From Planctomycetota bacterium (GTDB lineage Bacteria; Planctomycetota; Phycisphaerae; UBA1845): 64,000 nt of DNA. Under the pieces are notes generated by a model, which was not told the DNA's origin, did no database searches, and saw only the letters and a list, made by a program, of their open reading frames with translations. The position numbers and the translations under genes were made by a program. Position 1 is the first letter of the stretch, and every line of letters begins with the position of its first letter. Of this stretch, positions 44,277 to 53,620 are shown piece after piece. The stretch lies in assembly GCA_029558835.1 (NCBI GenBank), contig JAKQDH010000063.1, forward strand, positions 20,332-84,331, written 5' to 3'.

Positions 44277-45437
44277 TCACCGTCCGTAGGGCGGGCTCTG
44301 CCCGCCGCGACCCCGCCGTGCCCGCAGCAGCACCAGGAACACCGGCACGCCCACCGCGGCCGTCACCACCCCCACCGGAAGCACGGTTCCGCCCAACTCC
44401 CGCCCGGTGACCGCCCCGGCCGCCGTCATCGCCAACTGCGCACCCCAATCGCACACGATCAGGAACGCCCCCCCCAGCAGCGCCGACGCCGGCAGCACCA
44501 CCCGCCGGTCCGACCCGAACAGCAACGCCGCGATGTGCGGCACGACCAGCCCCACAAATCCGATCGGCCCGCACACGGCCGCCACCGCCGCTACCGCCAA
44601 CGTCGCCACCAGCACGCACCCAATCTGCAACCGGCGCACGTTGACCCCGCGCGTGGTCGCCAACTCATCCCCCAGGCGGTACTGATCGAGCGCCCGAGCG
44701 CTGACGATCAGCACGACCCACGCTGGCAGAATGAACGGCCAGAGCATTGCGCTGCGTGTCGTGGAGATCGCGTCGAGCGAACCCATCATCCAGCGGATGA
44801 CCTCGAAGACCTGTCGTTCGTCGGCCAGAACGGTCACCACCATCATCATGGCCGAGCAGAACAACCCCATCGTCACGCCCGCCAGCAGCATCTCGTTGGA
44901 GGTCAGCCCGCGCGCGCCGCGCGCCAGCCACAGCACCGCCCCCACGACCCCGAGCCCGCCGACGAAGGCGCACAGGGCCGTGCTCGAGACACCCCACACT
45001 GACAACTCCCAGCCGGCCTTGATGGCGATGAGCGCCCCTAACGCTCCGCCGCTGGCGATCCCCAGTGTGTACGGCGTCGCCAGCGGATTGCGGAACAGCG
45101 TCTGAAACGTCGCCCCGCACAACGCCAGCGTGATCCCCACTTGCAGCGCAAGCAGGCTCCGCGCGAAACGCAGCTCGAAGCCGATGTAGCGGGCCACGTC
45201 GGCATAGTCGGTCAGCTCCGCGGCCGAGACTTGCCCATCGCCGTCCACGTCCACCAGCGGCCGATCCGCAAGTTCCTCCGTGGCGATCGGCAACCCAAGC
45301 CGCGCCCGCCACGCATCGACCCAGCCGAACGACGCGCTGGTCACGCCGATCCCCGGACTGAGCACCAGCAGACCGGCCAGGCACACTCCGCAAAGTCCCA
45401 CTCGCCACGCATATCCCCCGGCCGACATCACTTTCAT
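44277..45437 (-). CDS. FecCD/BtuC family ABC transporter permease with inserted EF-hand loop
   Basis: 386 residues, about nine to ten membrane helices. FecCD/BtuC motifs: ARSLLALQVGITLALCGATF, FQTLFRNPLATPYTLGIASG, GALGALIAIKAG, ARGLTSNEMLLAGVTMGLFC, GPIGFVGLVVPHIAALLFGS (the family end motif). Unusually, between helix 1 and helix 2 there is DVDGDGQVSAAEL (Asp63-Glu74), a full 12-position EF-hand calcium loop, expected on the periplasmic side. Imports siderophore, heme or vitamin B12; no substrate-binding protein gene is nearby. Translationally coupled: the ATPase gene stops inside this start (overlap 45434-45437). Confidence 0.88.
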   Translation of the reverse strand: MKVMSAGGYAWRVGLCGVCLAGLLVLSPGIGVTSASFGWVDAWRARLGLPIATEELADRPLVDVDGDGQVSAAELTDYADVARYIGFELRFARSLLALQVGITLALCGATFQTLFRNPLATPYTLGIASGGALGALIAIKAGWELSVWGVSSTALCAFVGGLGVVGAVLWLARGARGLTSNEMLLAGVTMGLFCSAMMMVVTVLADERQVFEVIRWMMGSLDAISTTRSAMLWPFILPAWVVLIVSARALDQYRLGDELATTRGVNVRRLQIGCVLVATLAVAAVAAVCGPIGFVGLVVPHIAALLFGSDRRVVLPASALLGGAFLIVCDWGAQLAMTAAGAVTGRELGGTVLPVGVVTAAVGVPVFLVLLRARRGRGGQSPPYGR

Positions 45438-46447
45438 CCCCGGCCACCTCCCTTGGGGTGGCCCAGGTCGTCCCGTGGGTGGCCCAAGTCGTCCCGCGGG
45501 TGGCCCAGGTCTTTAGACCTGGGGGACTGATGAACCGAGGGGCGCCTCACGCTCTCAGGCGCCGTTTCAAGACCCCTCTCCCCCATCGGGGGAGGGGGCG
45601 GGGTGAGGGGGCCGCACCGGGGAGACTGGTCACCAACCTGCTCACCTGCGAGGACATGCGGCACCACCCAGCACACGGCCGGTGCCTCCGGCGCACACGC
45701 CTCCACCAGCGGCGTGTTGTAGATGGGACTCAGCACCTGCGCGCGAACCACCTCCGCCGGCGGGCCACAGGCGACAATCCGTCCGTTATCAAGCACCAGC
45801 ACGTGCGTGCAAAACTGCGCCGCCAGATTGACATCATGCGTCACCACCACCACCGTAACGCCTTCCCGCACCGCCTGCCCCCGCAGAATCCGGAAGATTG
45901 TGAGTTGATGCTGCACGTCGAGCGACGCCGTGGGCTCATCGGCCAGCAGCAGCCGCGGCTCCTGCGCCAGGGCGGCCGCCACGTGCACGCGCTGCGCCTC
46001 ACCGCCCGAGAGCGTGCACAAAGGACGCTCGGCGAAGTCCAGCGTCTCCGTCAGCGCCAACGCGCGTTCCGCGACGGCCAGGTCGTGTGCCGTCTCGAAG
46101 AGCCCGAACGAGCGATGCGGAAACCGCCCCAGCAGCACCAGTCCGCGGGCCGTGTCCTCGATGTCGCTGCGTACCTGCTGCGGGATCAGCGCCACCCGCC
46201 GGGCACGCTCCCGCGCGGACAGGGCCGCCAATGCCGCGCCTTCCAGCTCGATCGTACCCCGCCGCGGCCGCAGCAGCCCGGCCAGCAGACGCAGCAGCGT
46301 GCTCTTGCCCGCGCCGTTGGGCCCGACGATCGCCCAGCATTCACCCCGCCCCAAGCGCAGGTCGATGGGTCCCAGGAACTCCGGCCCCGCCGGATACCCG
46401 AACCGGACCCCCTTTACGCTCAGGAACGTGCCGACCTCAGCGCCCAC
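45434..46447 (-). CDS. FecE/BtuD family ABC transporter ATPase with repeat-derived C-terminus
   Basis: 337 residues; the ATPase core is about 1-260. Walker A WAIVGPNGAGKSTLLRLLAG, Q-loop ALIPQQV, signature LSGGEAQRVHVAAALAQEP, Walker B RLLLADEPTASLD, H-switch VVTHDVNLAAQF. After LVEACAPEAP the last about 80 residues are not ATPase sequence. They include a translated copy of the CCCCTCTCCC repeat (GPLTPPPPPMGERG) and three tandem heptapeptides LGHPRDD from a 21-bp DNA repeat. Pairs with the downstream FecCD permease, which it overlaps by four bases. Confidence 0.9.
   Translation of the reverse strand: MGAEVGTFLSVKGVRFGYPAGPEFLGPIDLRLGRGECWAIVGPNGAGKSTLLRLLAGLLRPRRGTIELEGAALAALSARERARRVALIPQQVRSDIEDTARGLVLLGRFPHRSFGLFETAHDLAVAERALALTETLDFAERPLCTLSGGEAQRVHVAAALAQEPRLLLADEPTASLDVQHQLTIFRILRGQAVREGVTVVVVTHDVNLAAQFCTHVLVLDNGRIVACGPPAEVVRAQVLSPIYNTPLVEACAPEAPAVCWVVPHVLAGEQVGDQSPRCGPLTPPPPPMGERGLETAPESVRRPSVHQSPRSKDLGHPRDDLGHPRDDLGHPKGGGRG
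45457..45521. repeat. 21-bp tandem repeat (GGTGGCCCAGGTCGTCCC...) inside coding sequence
   Basis: Two full units of GGTGGCCCAGGTCGTCCCG(T/C)G and a third partial unit ending in the palindrome AGGTCTTTAGACCT. Translates on the minus strand as LGHPRDD heptapeptides at the ATPase C-terminus. Confidence 0.75.
45573..45611. repeat. CCCCTCTCCC hairpin repeat, copy 3, within coding sequence
   Basis: cccctctcccccatcggggg followed by agggggcggggtgaggggg. Lies inside the 3' coding part of the ABC ATPase gene, encoding PLTPPPPPMGERG on the minus strand. Confidence 0.75.
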
Positions 46448-46482
46448 GCGTCGCTCTCCGGATTCACCAGCCGCTCCGCCCC

Positions 46483-46541
46483 GTGGCCCGGGCGTCCCGC
46501 CCGTGGCAACCTTCTCTCGTGGCCCGGGCGTCCCGCCCGTG
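46483..46541. repeat. Two GTGGCCCGGGCGTCCCGCCC repeats
   Basis: GTGGCCCGGGCGTCCCGCCC followed by GTG occurs at 46483-46505 and 46519-46541. Located between the ABC ATPase and the type IIG enzyme. Confidence 0.7.
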
Positions 46542-46599
46542 CGTGCTCAGCGCCTCCTGCGCGACGGGCGGGGAGTGGTGCCTCAGCGGAGCACCTTTG

Positions 46600-46634
46600 C
46601 CCTCACCCCTGCCCGTCTCCCGCGAGGCGAGGGG
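46600..46634. repeat. CCCCTCTCCC hairpin repeat, copy 4 (inverted)
   Basis: ccctcacccctgcccgtctc followed by ccgcgaggcgagggg. Downstream of the type IIG gene; opposite orientation to copies 1-3. Confidence 0.7.
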
Positions 46635-46675
46635 CGGCTCGCGGGCGCCACTGTTCGGCGCAAGGCGAGGGACCG

Positions 46676-49600
46676 TCAGGAGGCCGGGGGCTCGGCCAAC
46701 AACTCCACCACCAGGGCGTCGATTCGAGCGAGTTCGTCGGCGATCACTTCCCGACGAATCTGGGTGCGCAGGCGCCCAATCGGCATACTCATGGTCTTCT
46801 CGTCCGGCTCCGCGAGGAACCTGCCTACCAGGTCGTGGCAGCGCCGGCTGAGCTTCGCCAATTCGCGGTGCCGACCGTCGCTCCCCGAGAACTCCGGAAT
46901 TGGCAGAACCTCGAACGGCAGTCGGCAGATGTGTCGCTCACCGCCCCCGTGTTGCGCCCCAAACGCGCCTTTGGCCTGCAAGGGCTTGATGACCCTGTCC
47001 ACCGTGGCGGCATTGAGCACCGCGCAAAGGAAGTGCGCTTCGTTGGGTTTCACACTCTCATACCAGTAGGTTGTATGCTGCGCAACAAACCCACCAACCG
47101 GCAAGCCAGAGATCGTCTTCGGATACTCCGACCGGGCGTCCACGAGGCAGGCGCACAGATGTGTCCCGCTGGTGTTGTACAGCAGCTTGAGAACGCCGGA
47201 CGGGCGCTGCCGGGTCAAGCAGCGTCCGAAGTCGAGCCTGTCGGAAACCGACCGAATGCGCTGACTGTGTTTCCCGTGCTTCGCCCAGAGTCCGGCCGCG
47301 GCGCGCAGCCAGTCGGCGAGCCCCAGCTTCCCGAGTCGGACCGCTGCATCTGAATCGAGCAACCGGCGCTCGCCATCGGCGTTCTCTCCAAGTGGCAGGA
47401 CTACCACGGACAGACGGCGCCAGCCGAAGGGTACCATGTGGTCCGACAGCAACGTAGCGTAGAGGAAGTCCGCCTCGACGGGGCCCTCGACGTGCTTGCC
47501 CTTCCACGCCGGCTTGGCTTGGCGCTCAATCGTCGAGTCGGTCTGCAGGTAGGGACGCCGCTTGTCAACAAGCCGCGCCGTCGCGGGCGGGCAAACGAAC
47601 CAGAGGCAGCGGGGAACGATGCTCGCCCCTTGGGTGACTTGCTCCCAGTAAGGGCTCGGCGCTGTACTGCCCGGTGGATGGTGGACGCCTTCCGAGCGTT
47701 CCAGGTGTTTCATTGCCTGGGCAAGCGAGGCGTTGCGAACGGGGAACTCACCCTGGAGCCGAACGGTCGGGGCCCCCCGCCCGGCGTCCTTGCCACGCGC
47801 GGTCCGTGTTCGCTCCCAGATTACCGCGCATGCCGGAACGTGGAACAGCGGGGCCACGCGTTCGCAGTCAACGATGAGCCGTGCGCATCGCAGGTAGCGA
47901 TCGGCGAAGGCGACGTGTTGCTTCGCGCCGGTTATGATGCTCCGCGGCATGACGAACGCGAGCGTGCCGCGCTCGGCCAGGAAGCGCTCGGCACCGAGGG
48001 CGAAGAACACGGTGGCCAGCTCCATGTGCGTGAAGAGGTGGGCCTGGCGTTTCCCCAACAGCTCATAGAAGAACACCAGTTCCCGCACTCGTTGCTGGTA
48101 GTCGCGGCGCTCGATGTAACGGTAGGAGAGCCAGGGTGGATTCCCGACCACAAAGGCGAACTTCCGGCGGGCCAGCAGTTCGGGCTGGTAGGCGTTCTTC
48201 AGGATGAACCGCCAAACGCTGTCCGTAGCCGGCGGTTCGAGAAGCCAGCGCATCAGACGCAGATTGTCGCGCCAGAAGTGGCGGTGTGCCGGAGGGACCG
48301 TAAGTTCGTTCAATCGTTCATCGAGCCCCGCGAGCGCGTCCTTCTCCTCCACGCCCGGGTCTCCCAGGCCCACAATGTGGTCGACAAGTTGGTGGAGCAC
48401 TTCGGCCCGTTCGGGTGGTGCGGGTGGGATATGGAACTCAGGCGCGATCCGGGGCCGCGACTTGCCGGAACGCTTCACCAGGGCGTCCAGGTCGATGGGG
48501 ACGCGAATGGGTCGCCCCTCCGGGGCGGCTTGCATGCGAGGCAACTCAAGACCCAACGTGTTGGCCATGAAGATCGGCAGTGTGAACACCTGCTGGAACC
48601 GCGAGAGGTCGTCGCCCAGCGCCAGCACCAGGTTCGTCTTGGCGATGATGACGGCCAGGGGGTGGACATCGAGCCCGGCGAGGTGGTGGGCGCAGAAGTC
48701 CGCCAGGGCGGCGCCGTCGCGTCCGGACTCGCGCAGCAGGCGAATGGCCGTGAAAAGGAACGTACCGGACCCGCAGGCGGGGTCCAGCAGCGAGGGCACG
48801 CCGTCCGACGCACCGCCGGGGCCGGGGAAGCCTGCCTCGCGCAGCGTCAGTTCCGCCAGCCAGTCCGGTGTATAGAACTCACCGAGGTCGTGCCGGGTCT
48901 CCGGATCAACGAGTTCCTGGTAGAGTTCCTTGAGCAGGTCCTCCTTGATGGCGCTGAGGTCGTAGGCGACCGTCAGGCGCGTACCCAGGGCCGCCAGCAT
49001 GCCGTACGTCCGCGGGCGACACTCGGGCGCGTCGACCCAGGTGAAGAAATCATCCCCGACGAAGTTCTCCAGCCCCATCCGCTCGAACACCTCTCCGGTC
49101 ACCACCCCGGCCAGCGCGTCGCCGTCGGGGGCGCGGCGTCCGAGCGCCACGAATGCCAGCACCCGAGCGAACAAGGCGAGGTACGTGTGCCGCAGAAAGA
49201 GGTCCTCGTCGCCGACTCGGGAGCCGTAGACAATCGAGAGCAGGCTTTGCCACTCGGCGAGCTTGGTCTGCGTGGGCGCCGCGGCGCCGGCCTGTCGCCA
49301 GAGGGACTCCAGCACGCGCAGGGTGCGCCAGAAGCTCGGGCTGCGCTCGCCGAAGCGCAGGGCAACGTCGTTGGCGGTGGGGACCAGGTTCTTCTCGTGA
49401 AACAGGTAGCAGTCGAGCCAGAGGCTCGCCCGCTCGGCGTCGGACGCGGTCAGGCGTAGTTGGTCGATCTTCCCCAGCGATCCCTCGCGGAGGCCATAGA
49501 CTTCGAGCGTCTCCCCGTCGGTCAGGACGCCAAGGTATCGTTCGGGGTGTCTCTGGTTGGTGATGTAGCGGGTAAGTTCAGCCTGACCGTCCGCTCGGCC

Positions 49601-49849
49601 GACCTCGTCGAGTCGCCGCTTGAACTCCAGGATCAAGTCGCCGTACAGGGCGTCCGCGAACCCGCCGCGCACGCGCAGGCCCGGGATGTGCTTCTCGAGC
49701 ACGATCGGCTCGGCCTCCTCCACCCGCGGAAACGCGGCGCGCAGGAAGCTCAGGAACCCGTCACGGATGGAGTCCTCTGACGCCCCATGCCGGCGCAACT
49801 CGTGGAGACGTTCGAGGTAGTCGGTGAGTTGTTGCGTGGCCGCGCCCAT
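46676..49849 (-). CDS. Single-chain type IIG-like restriction-modification enzyme
   Basis: 1057 residues. N-terminal nuclease-like region with GGFADALYGDLILEFKRRL (about 62-80), whose D...EFK fits the PD-(D/E)xK pattern. Helical domain, then the N6-adenine methyltransferase: GEFYTPDWLAELTL, motif I DPACGSGTFLFTAIRLL near 350, and motif IV VVGNPPWLSYRYIERRDY near 570. The C-terminal part (about 700-1050) should be the target recognition domain (YNTSGTHLCACLVDARSEY, LSRRCHDLVGRFL). One polypeptide therefore covers recognition, methylation and probably cleavage, as in Eco57I/BREX PglX-like proteins; BREX partner genes are absent. Expected role: defence against foreign DNA. Confidence 0.88.
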   Translation of the reverse strand: MGAATQQLTDYLERLHELRRHGASEDSIRDGFLSFLRAAFPRVEEAEPIVLEKHIPGLRVRGGFADALYGDLILEFKRRLDEVGRADGQAELTRYITNQRHPERYLGVLTDGETLEVYGLREGSLGKIDQLRLTASDAERASLWLDCYLFHEKNLVPTANDVALRFGERSPSFWRTLRVLESLWRQAGAAAPTQTKLAEWQSLLSIVYGSRVGDEDLFLRHTYLALFARVLAFVALGRRAPDGDALAGVVTGEVFERMGLENFVGDDFFTWVDAPECRPRTYGMLAALGTRLTVAYDLSAIKEDLLKELYQELVDPETRHDLGEFYTPDWLAELTLREAGFPGPGGASDGVPSLLDPACGSGTFLFTAIRLLRESGRDGAALADFCAHHLAGLDVHPLAVIIAKTNLVLALGDDLSRFQQVFTLPIFMANTLGLELPRMQAAPEGRPIRVPIDLDALVKRSGKSRPRIAPEFHIPPAPPERAEVLHQLVDHIVGLGDPGVEEKDALAGLDERLNELTVPPAHRHFWRDNLRLMRWLLEPPATDSVWRFILKNAYQPELLARRKFAFVVGNPPWLSYRYIERRDYQQRVRELVFFYELLGKRQAHLFTHMELATVFFALGAERFLAERGTLAFVMPRSIITGAKQHVAFADRYLRCARLIVDCERVAPLFHVPACAVIWERTRTARGKDAGRGAPTVRLQGEFPVRNASLAQAMKHLERSEGVHHPPGSTAPSPYWEQVTQGASIVPRCLWFVCPPATARLVDKRRPYLQTDSTIERQAKPAWKGKHVEGPVEADFLYATLLSDHMVPFGWRRLSVVVLPLGENADGERRLLDSDAAVRLGKLGLADWLRAAAGLWAKHGKHSQRIRSVSDRLDFGRCLTRQRPSGVLKLLYNTSGTHLCACLVDARSEYPKTISGLPVGGFVAQHTTYWYESVKPNEAHFLCAVLNAATVDRVIKPLQAKGAFGAQHGGGERHICRLPFEVLPIPEFSGSDGRHRELAKLSRRCHDLVGRFLAEPDEKTMSMPIGRLRTQIRREVIADELARIDALVVELLAEPPAS

Positions 49850-50314
49850 GCATGCATCCGTGCCAAGTCGAGGTCCGGCTGCGAGCCTGCCCTGATCGGG
49901 GCACGATTATAGCCAGGCCACGTCGGCTCGATACAGAGGTCCCTATCTAGCCCCACCGTGGCGTGCGAGGCCGCCTTCTCGAAAGCCGCAAAGGCAGAGC
50001 GGCCCGCGAGTCCCAGGGCAGACCCCGAGCCGCTCCGCTGGGCGTGACGACGGAGCAGCAACCGCCGACGCCGGATGCTGACGGCGAGCCCTGCTGCCGC
50101 GTGGGGGAATATCGGACCATGCGTCGTGCGGACGGGGCGTCGGGGGGAACCGGGCCGTGAACATGCCCTTCGCGTAGCTGACGTGGGCCTCGCGTGGAGC
50201 CGATAAAACCGACGCGGCCGTGCGGTGCACAGGCCTGGGGGATTCCGCGCGGGCAGCCGTTGACGCTGGGCGTCACGGTGGGCAAGCCGGCGGCGCGCTG
50301 AGCGAAGAGCGCGA
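49850..50314. other. 465-bp divergent intergenic region
   Basis: Lies between the type IIG enzyme (minus) and the Ala/Pro-rich gene (plus). No gene, RNA or strong repeat seen; promoters for both genes are expected here. Confidence 0.4.
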
Positions 50315-52225
50315 ATGCTCGAGGACCAACAGGTCGAGGTGAGGCGCGTGGCATCACCACCGGATGCCAGCGGCGCGGGATTCCCGCGGACATGCGTGGT
50401 GCCGCGGGCGGGCCGCCTGGAAGAAGTAACCGTCGGGGATTACGAGGGCGCGCTACGCCTGCGGACGGAGCTCGAACTGCTGGACCGCATTGCCCAGGCG
50501 GTGGCGGGGGTGGCGTGTGAGACCTTGGTGACAGACTCGGGGCCCGATGTGGACGCCTCAAGAGCCGGTGCGTCCGGCAGCCTCCACATCGGCCGCGGGG
50601 GGCCGGCGCTACCTCAGGCCGCAAAGGCCGCTGCTTACACCACTGAGGACCGGGACGAGCTGGCGCGAATTCTGGAGGACGCTGGGCACCCGGCGGTGCG
50701 CACGGCCATGGCCGCCATCGACGAATCTGCTCCCGAGCTGCGAAAGGACATTGTCATGTCGCGTATTCAGCAAGAGGCTGAGAACATCGTCCAGGAGGCC
50801 ATCGCCAGCGGCGTGGCCGCACCGGCGTCGGGCGCAAGCCGCGCTGTGTCGGCGAAATCGGCAGCCGGGCAAGGCACGCCGGTGACCGCGTCGGCCCCCG
50901 CAGCTCCCGCACCGCCTCCCGTGCAGCCGGGGCAGGTACCTCCGGTAGCGAAGGTGCCGGCGGCGGCCGTCGCGTCACCGCAAAAGGCCGAACCCGGTAC
51001 GCGTGTAGAACCGCCGCGGCCGCCGGCTGCGCCTGCCCAGCAGGTTGCGGAGGTGACGCCTGCGGTCACGCCGACCGACCAATCCGGCGTGGGGGCGAGC
51101 CCAGCGGTCGAGACGAGTGTAGCAACGAGTGTGGAGGTCGTTGCGGCACCGGATGTTGAAGCCGCCACGCCGGTCGCGGTGGAACCTGCGGCGTCCGCGG
51201 CGGCAGGACCGCCCGCGTCGGTCCCGGAGTTTGACGCTATTGGGGAAGCAGCGGTTGCGGAATCATCAACGGCCAACGAGTGCCTTGCGGAGATGGAGCC
51301 GGCTGCCGGCCTCGAGGCCATGTCGTCAGCCGAAGCCCCAGCAGGCATGGAGACGGTTACCGAGGATGAGTTGGCTGCGGCGAGTGAGTTGACCGCGGCG
51401 GCGGAGCCGGCTGCGGCTGAGGCAGTCGATGGGGTCGCGGGTATGGTAGAGGAGGCCGTCGCGGACAGGGGTGCGGAGGCGACACCCGGCGAAGTGGTGT
51501 CGGCTGACGTGCTGCGTGCCCTGTCGAGCGCGGGGGCGGCATTGGCGAACGCGGTGGCGGAAGCATCCAGCCAAGGGCTCGGGGAACCGGGCGGGCCGAC
51601 TTCCTCCGCCGATGGTCTGCCCGTGGCGGCTGTCGGAGACGAGACCGTGAGGCTCGTCGAAGGTGGCGCCTCTGCGCTGAGCGAGTCACACGCGCCGGAG
51701 GATGGGGCGGCTCCCGGCGGACGGAGGCCCGAGACCACGCCGGCGCTCGACATGCTCGGAGCGGCGATGGGCGAGGCTGCCGGCATGCCGGCCGGGGATG
51801 CCCGGGCGCCGGGCATGGAAGCGGGCTCGGCCGAGGAGGCGGTGGCGCGCATTCAAACCCTCATCGAGCAACTCGCCCGGGCGTGCACCGGGGAATGGGC
51901 GGGTCAGTGGTCGCGCAGCCAGCAGGCCTTGGCAACGCTGGCGGACTTGCGGACGCAGGCGGAGCAGACGTTCACCCACATCACGATCCTGCTGCAGGAG
52001 GCTGAACGCGTGAAGCAGGAGGTTGAGCGTGTGAAGCAGGAAGTCGAGCGTGTGCAGCAGGAGGCGATCACGGCCGGTGCTGACGCCGATGCCGCGCGCC
52101 AGGAGTGCCGGGCGTATCGGGAGGATGCCCGTCGGGCGAAGGAGCGGGCGGAGGCGGCCGCCGACGCTGCCGAGCTGGCCGCCGGGCAGGCGGCCCTGGA
52201 CGCACCGGGCGCCCCCGCAGCTTGA
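50315..52225 (+). CDS. Ala/Pro-rich protein with C-terminal coiled coil
   Basis: 636 residues, the start position being uncertain. The first about 150 residues contain an ordered part (VTVGDYEGALRLRTELELLD, TTEDRDELARILEDAGHPAV). From about 160 to 500 the composition is almost entirely Ala, Pro, Glu and Val, disordered. The C-terminal about 130 residues form a long coiled coil with tandem QEVERVK heptads (AERVKQEVERVKQEVERVQQ) and Ala/Arg-rich helix, similar in style to TolA-like periplasmic or scaffold proteins. No signal peptide or membrane segment is obvious. Precise function not recognisable. Confidence 0.5.
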   Translation: MLEDQQVEVRRVASPPDASGAGFPRTCVVPRAGRLEEVTVGDYEGALRLRTELELLDRIAQAVAGVACETLVTDSGPDVDASRAGASGSLHIGRGGPALPQAAKAAAYTTEDRDELARILEDAGHPAVRTAMAAIDESAPELRKDIVMSRIQQEAENIVQEAIASGVAAPASGASRAVSAKSAAGQGTPVTASAPAAPAPPPVQPGQVPPVAKVPAAAVASPQKAEPGTRVEPPRPPAAPAQQVAEVTPAVTPTDQSGVGASPAVETSVATSVEVVAAPDVEAATPVAVEPAASAAAGPPASVPEFDAIGEAAVAESSTANECLAEMEPAAGLEAMSSAEAPAGMETVTEDELAAASELTAAAEPAAAEAVDGVAGMVEEAVADRGAEATPGEVVSADVLRALSSAGAALANAVAEASSQGLGEPGGPTSSADGLPVAAVGDETVRLVEGGASALSESHAPEDGAAPGGRRPETTPALDMLGAAMGEAAGMPAGDARAPGMEAGSAEEAVARIQTLIEQLARACTGEWAGQWSRSQQALATLADLRTQAEQTFTHITILLQEAERVKQEVERVKQEVERVQQEAITAGADADAARQECRAYREDARRAKERAEAAADAAELAAGQAALDAPGAPAA

Positions 52226-52633
52226 TTCACGGGGCGTCGGCCCCCTGCGCGCCCGGCGCAGCGCTTGAGACCGAACAGCGGCGTACCGCGGTGCGTGTTC
52301 AGTTCTTCCGGGTGACGGGTAAGCGCGTTTGCGTACCCGGGGGCGTCGTTGCGTCCGCCGCCCTCACCCCTGCCCCTCTCCCGAGGGGAGAGGGGTCGGG
52401 CACCGCAAGCCCGGCCTTGTCGCTGGACGTGGACATCCGGTTCCCATCATGCCATACTGCGAGCGGCGGTTCGTCCGGGCGACGCTCTGCCCCTATCCGC
52501 TACGGGTGGGCGCGGGCGTGCCGGCGCGGGGGGACCACTCTGCCCCGTGCCCGAGGTTGCGGGGAGGCAGGAGATCCAGCCGGCGTCACCGGCGCTGAAC
52601 GCCGGATCGCAGCGGCAAGGTGCGAGGAAGGTC
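52226..52633. other. 408-bp gap with inverted CCCCTCTCCC repeat
   Basis: No gene. The repeat copy is at 52361-52398; the ribosome binding site for sucD (GAGGAAGG) is at the right end. GGGCGTCGGCCCCC at 52228 resembles the CGTCGGCCCCCCGTGG repeat family near 60615. Confidence 0.45.
52361..52398. repeat. CCCCTCTCCC hairpin repeat, copy 5 (inverted)
   Basis: ccctcacccctgcccctctc followed by ccgaggggagaggggtcg. A strong hairpin upstream of sucD. Confidence 0.8.
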
Positions 52634-53518
<885 letters not shown>

Positions 53519-53620
53519 CGGGCGAAACGCTGGGCTGGACGAACCCGTTTGCCGATGGAAGGCAGGGAGCCTTCGTGAAGACCGGGCGGGAGGGGGCGGC
53601 GCAGCGGGGACAAGACGACC

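Noticed and set aside
47438..49459. 673-residue plus-strand frame opposite the type IIG gene
   Set aside because: No domains; the minus-strand frame encodes the methyltransferase motifs.
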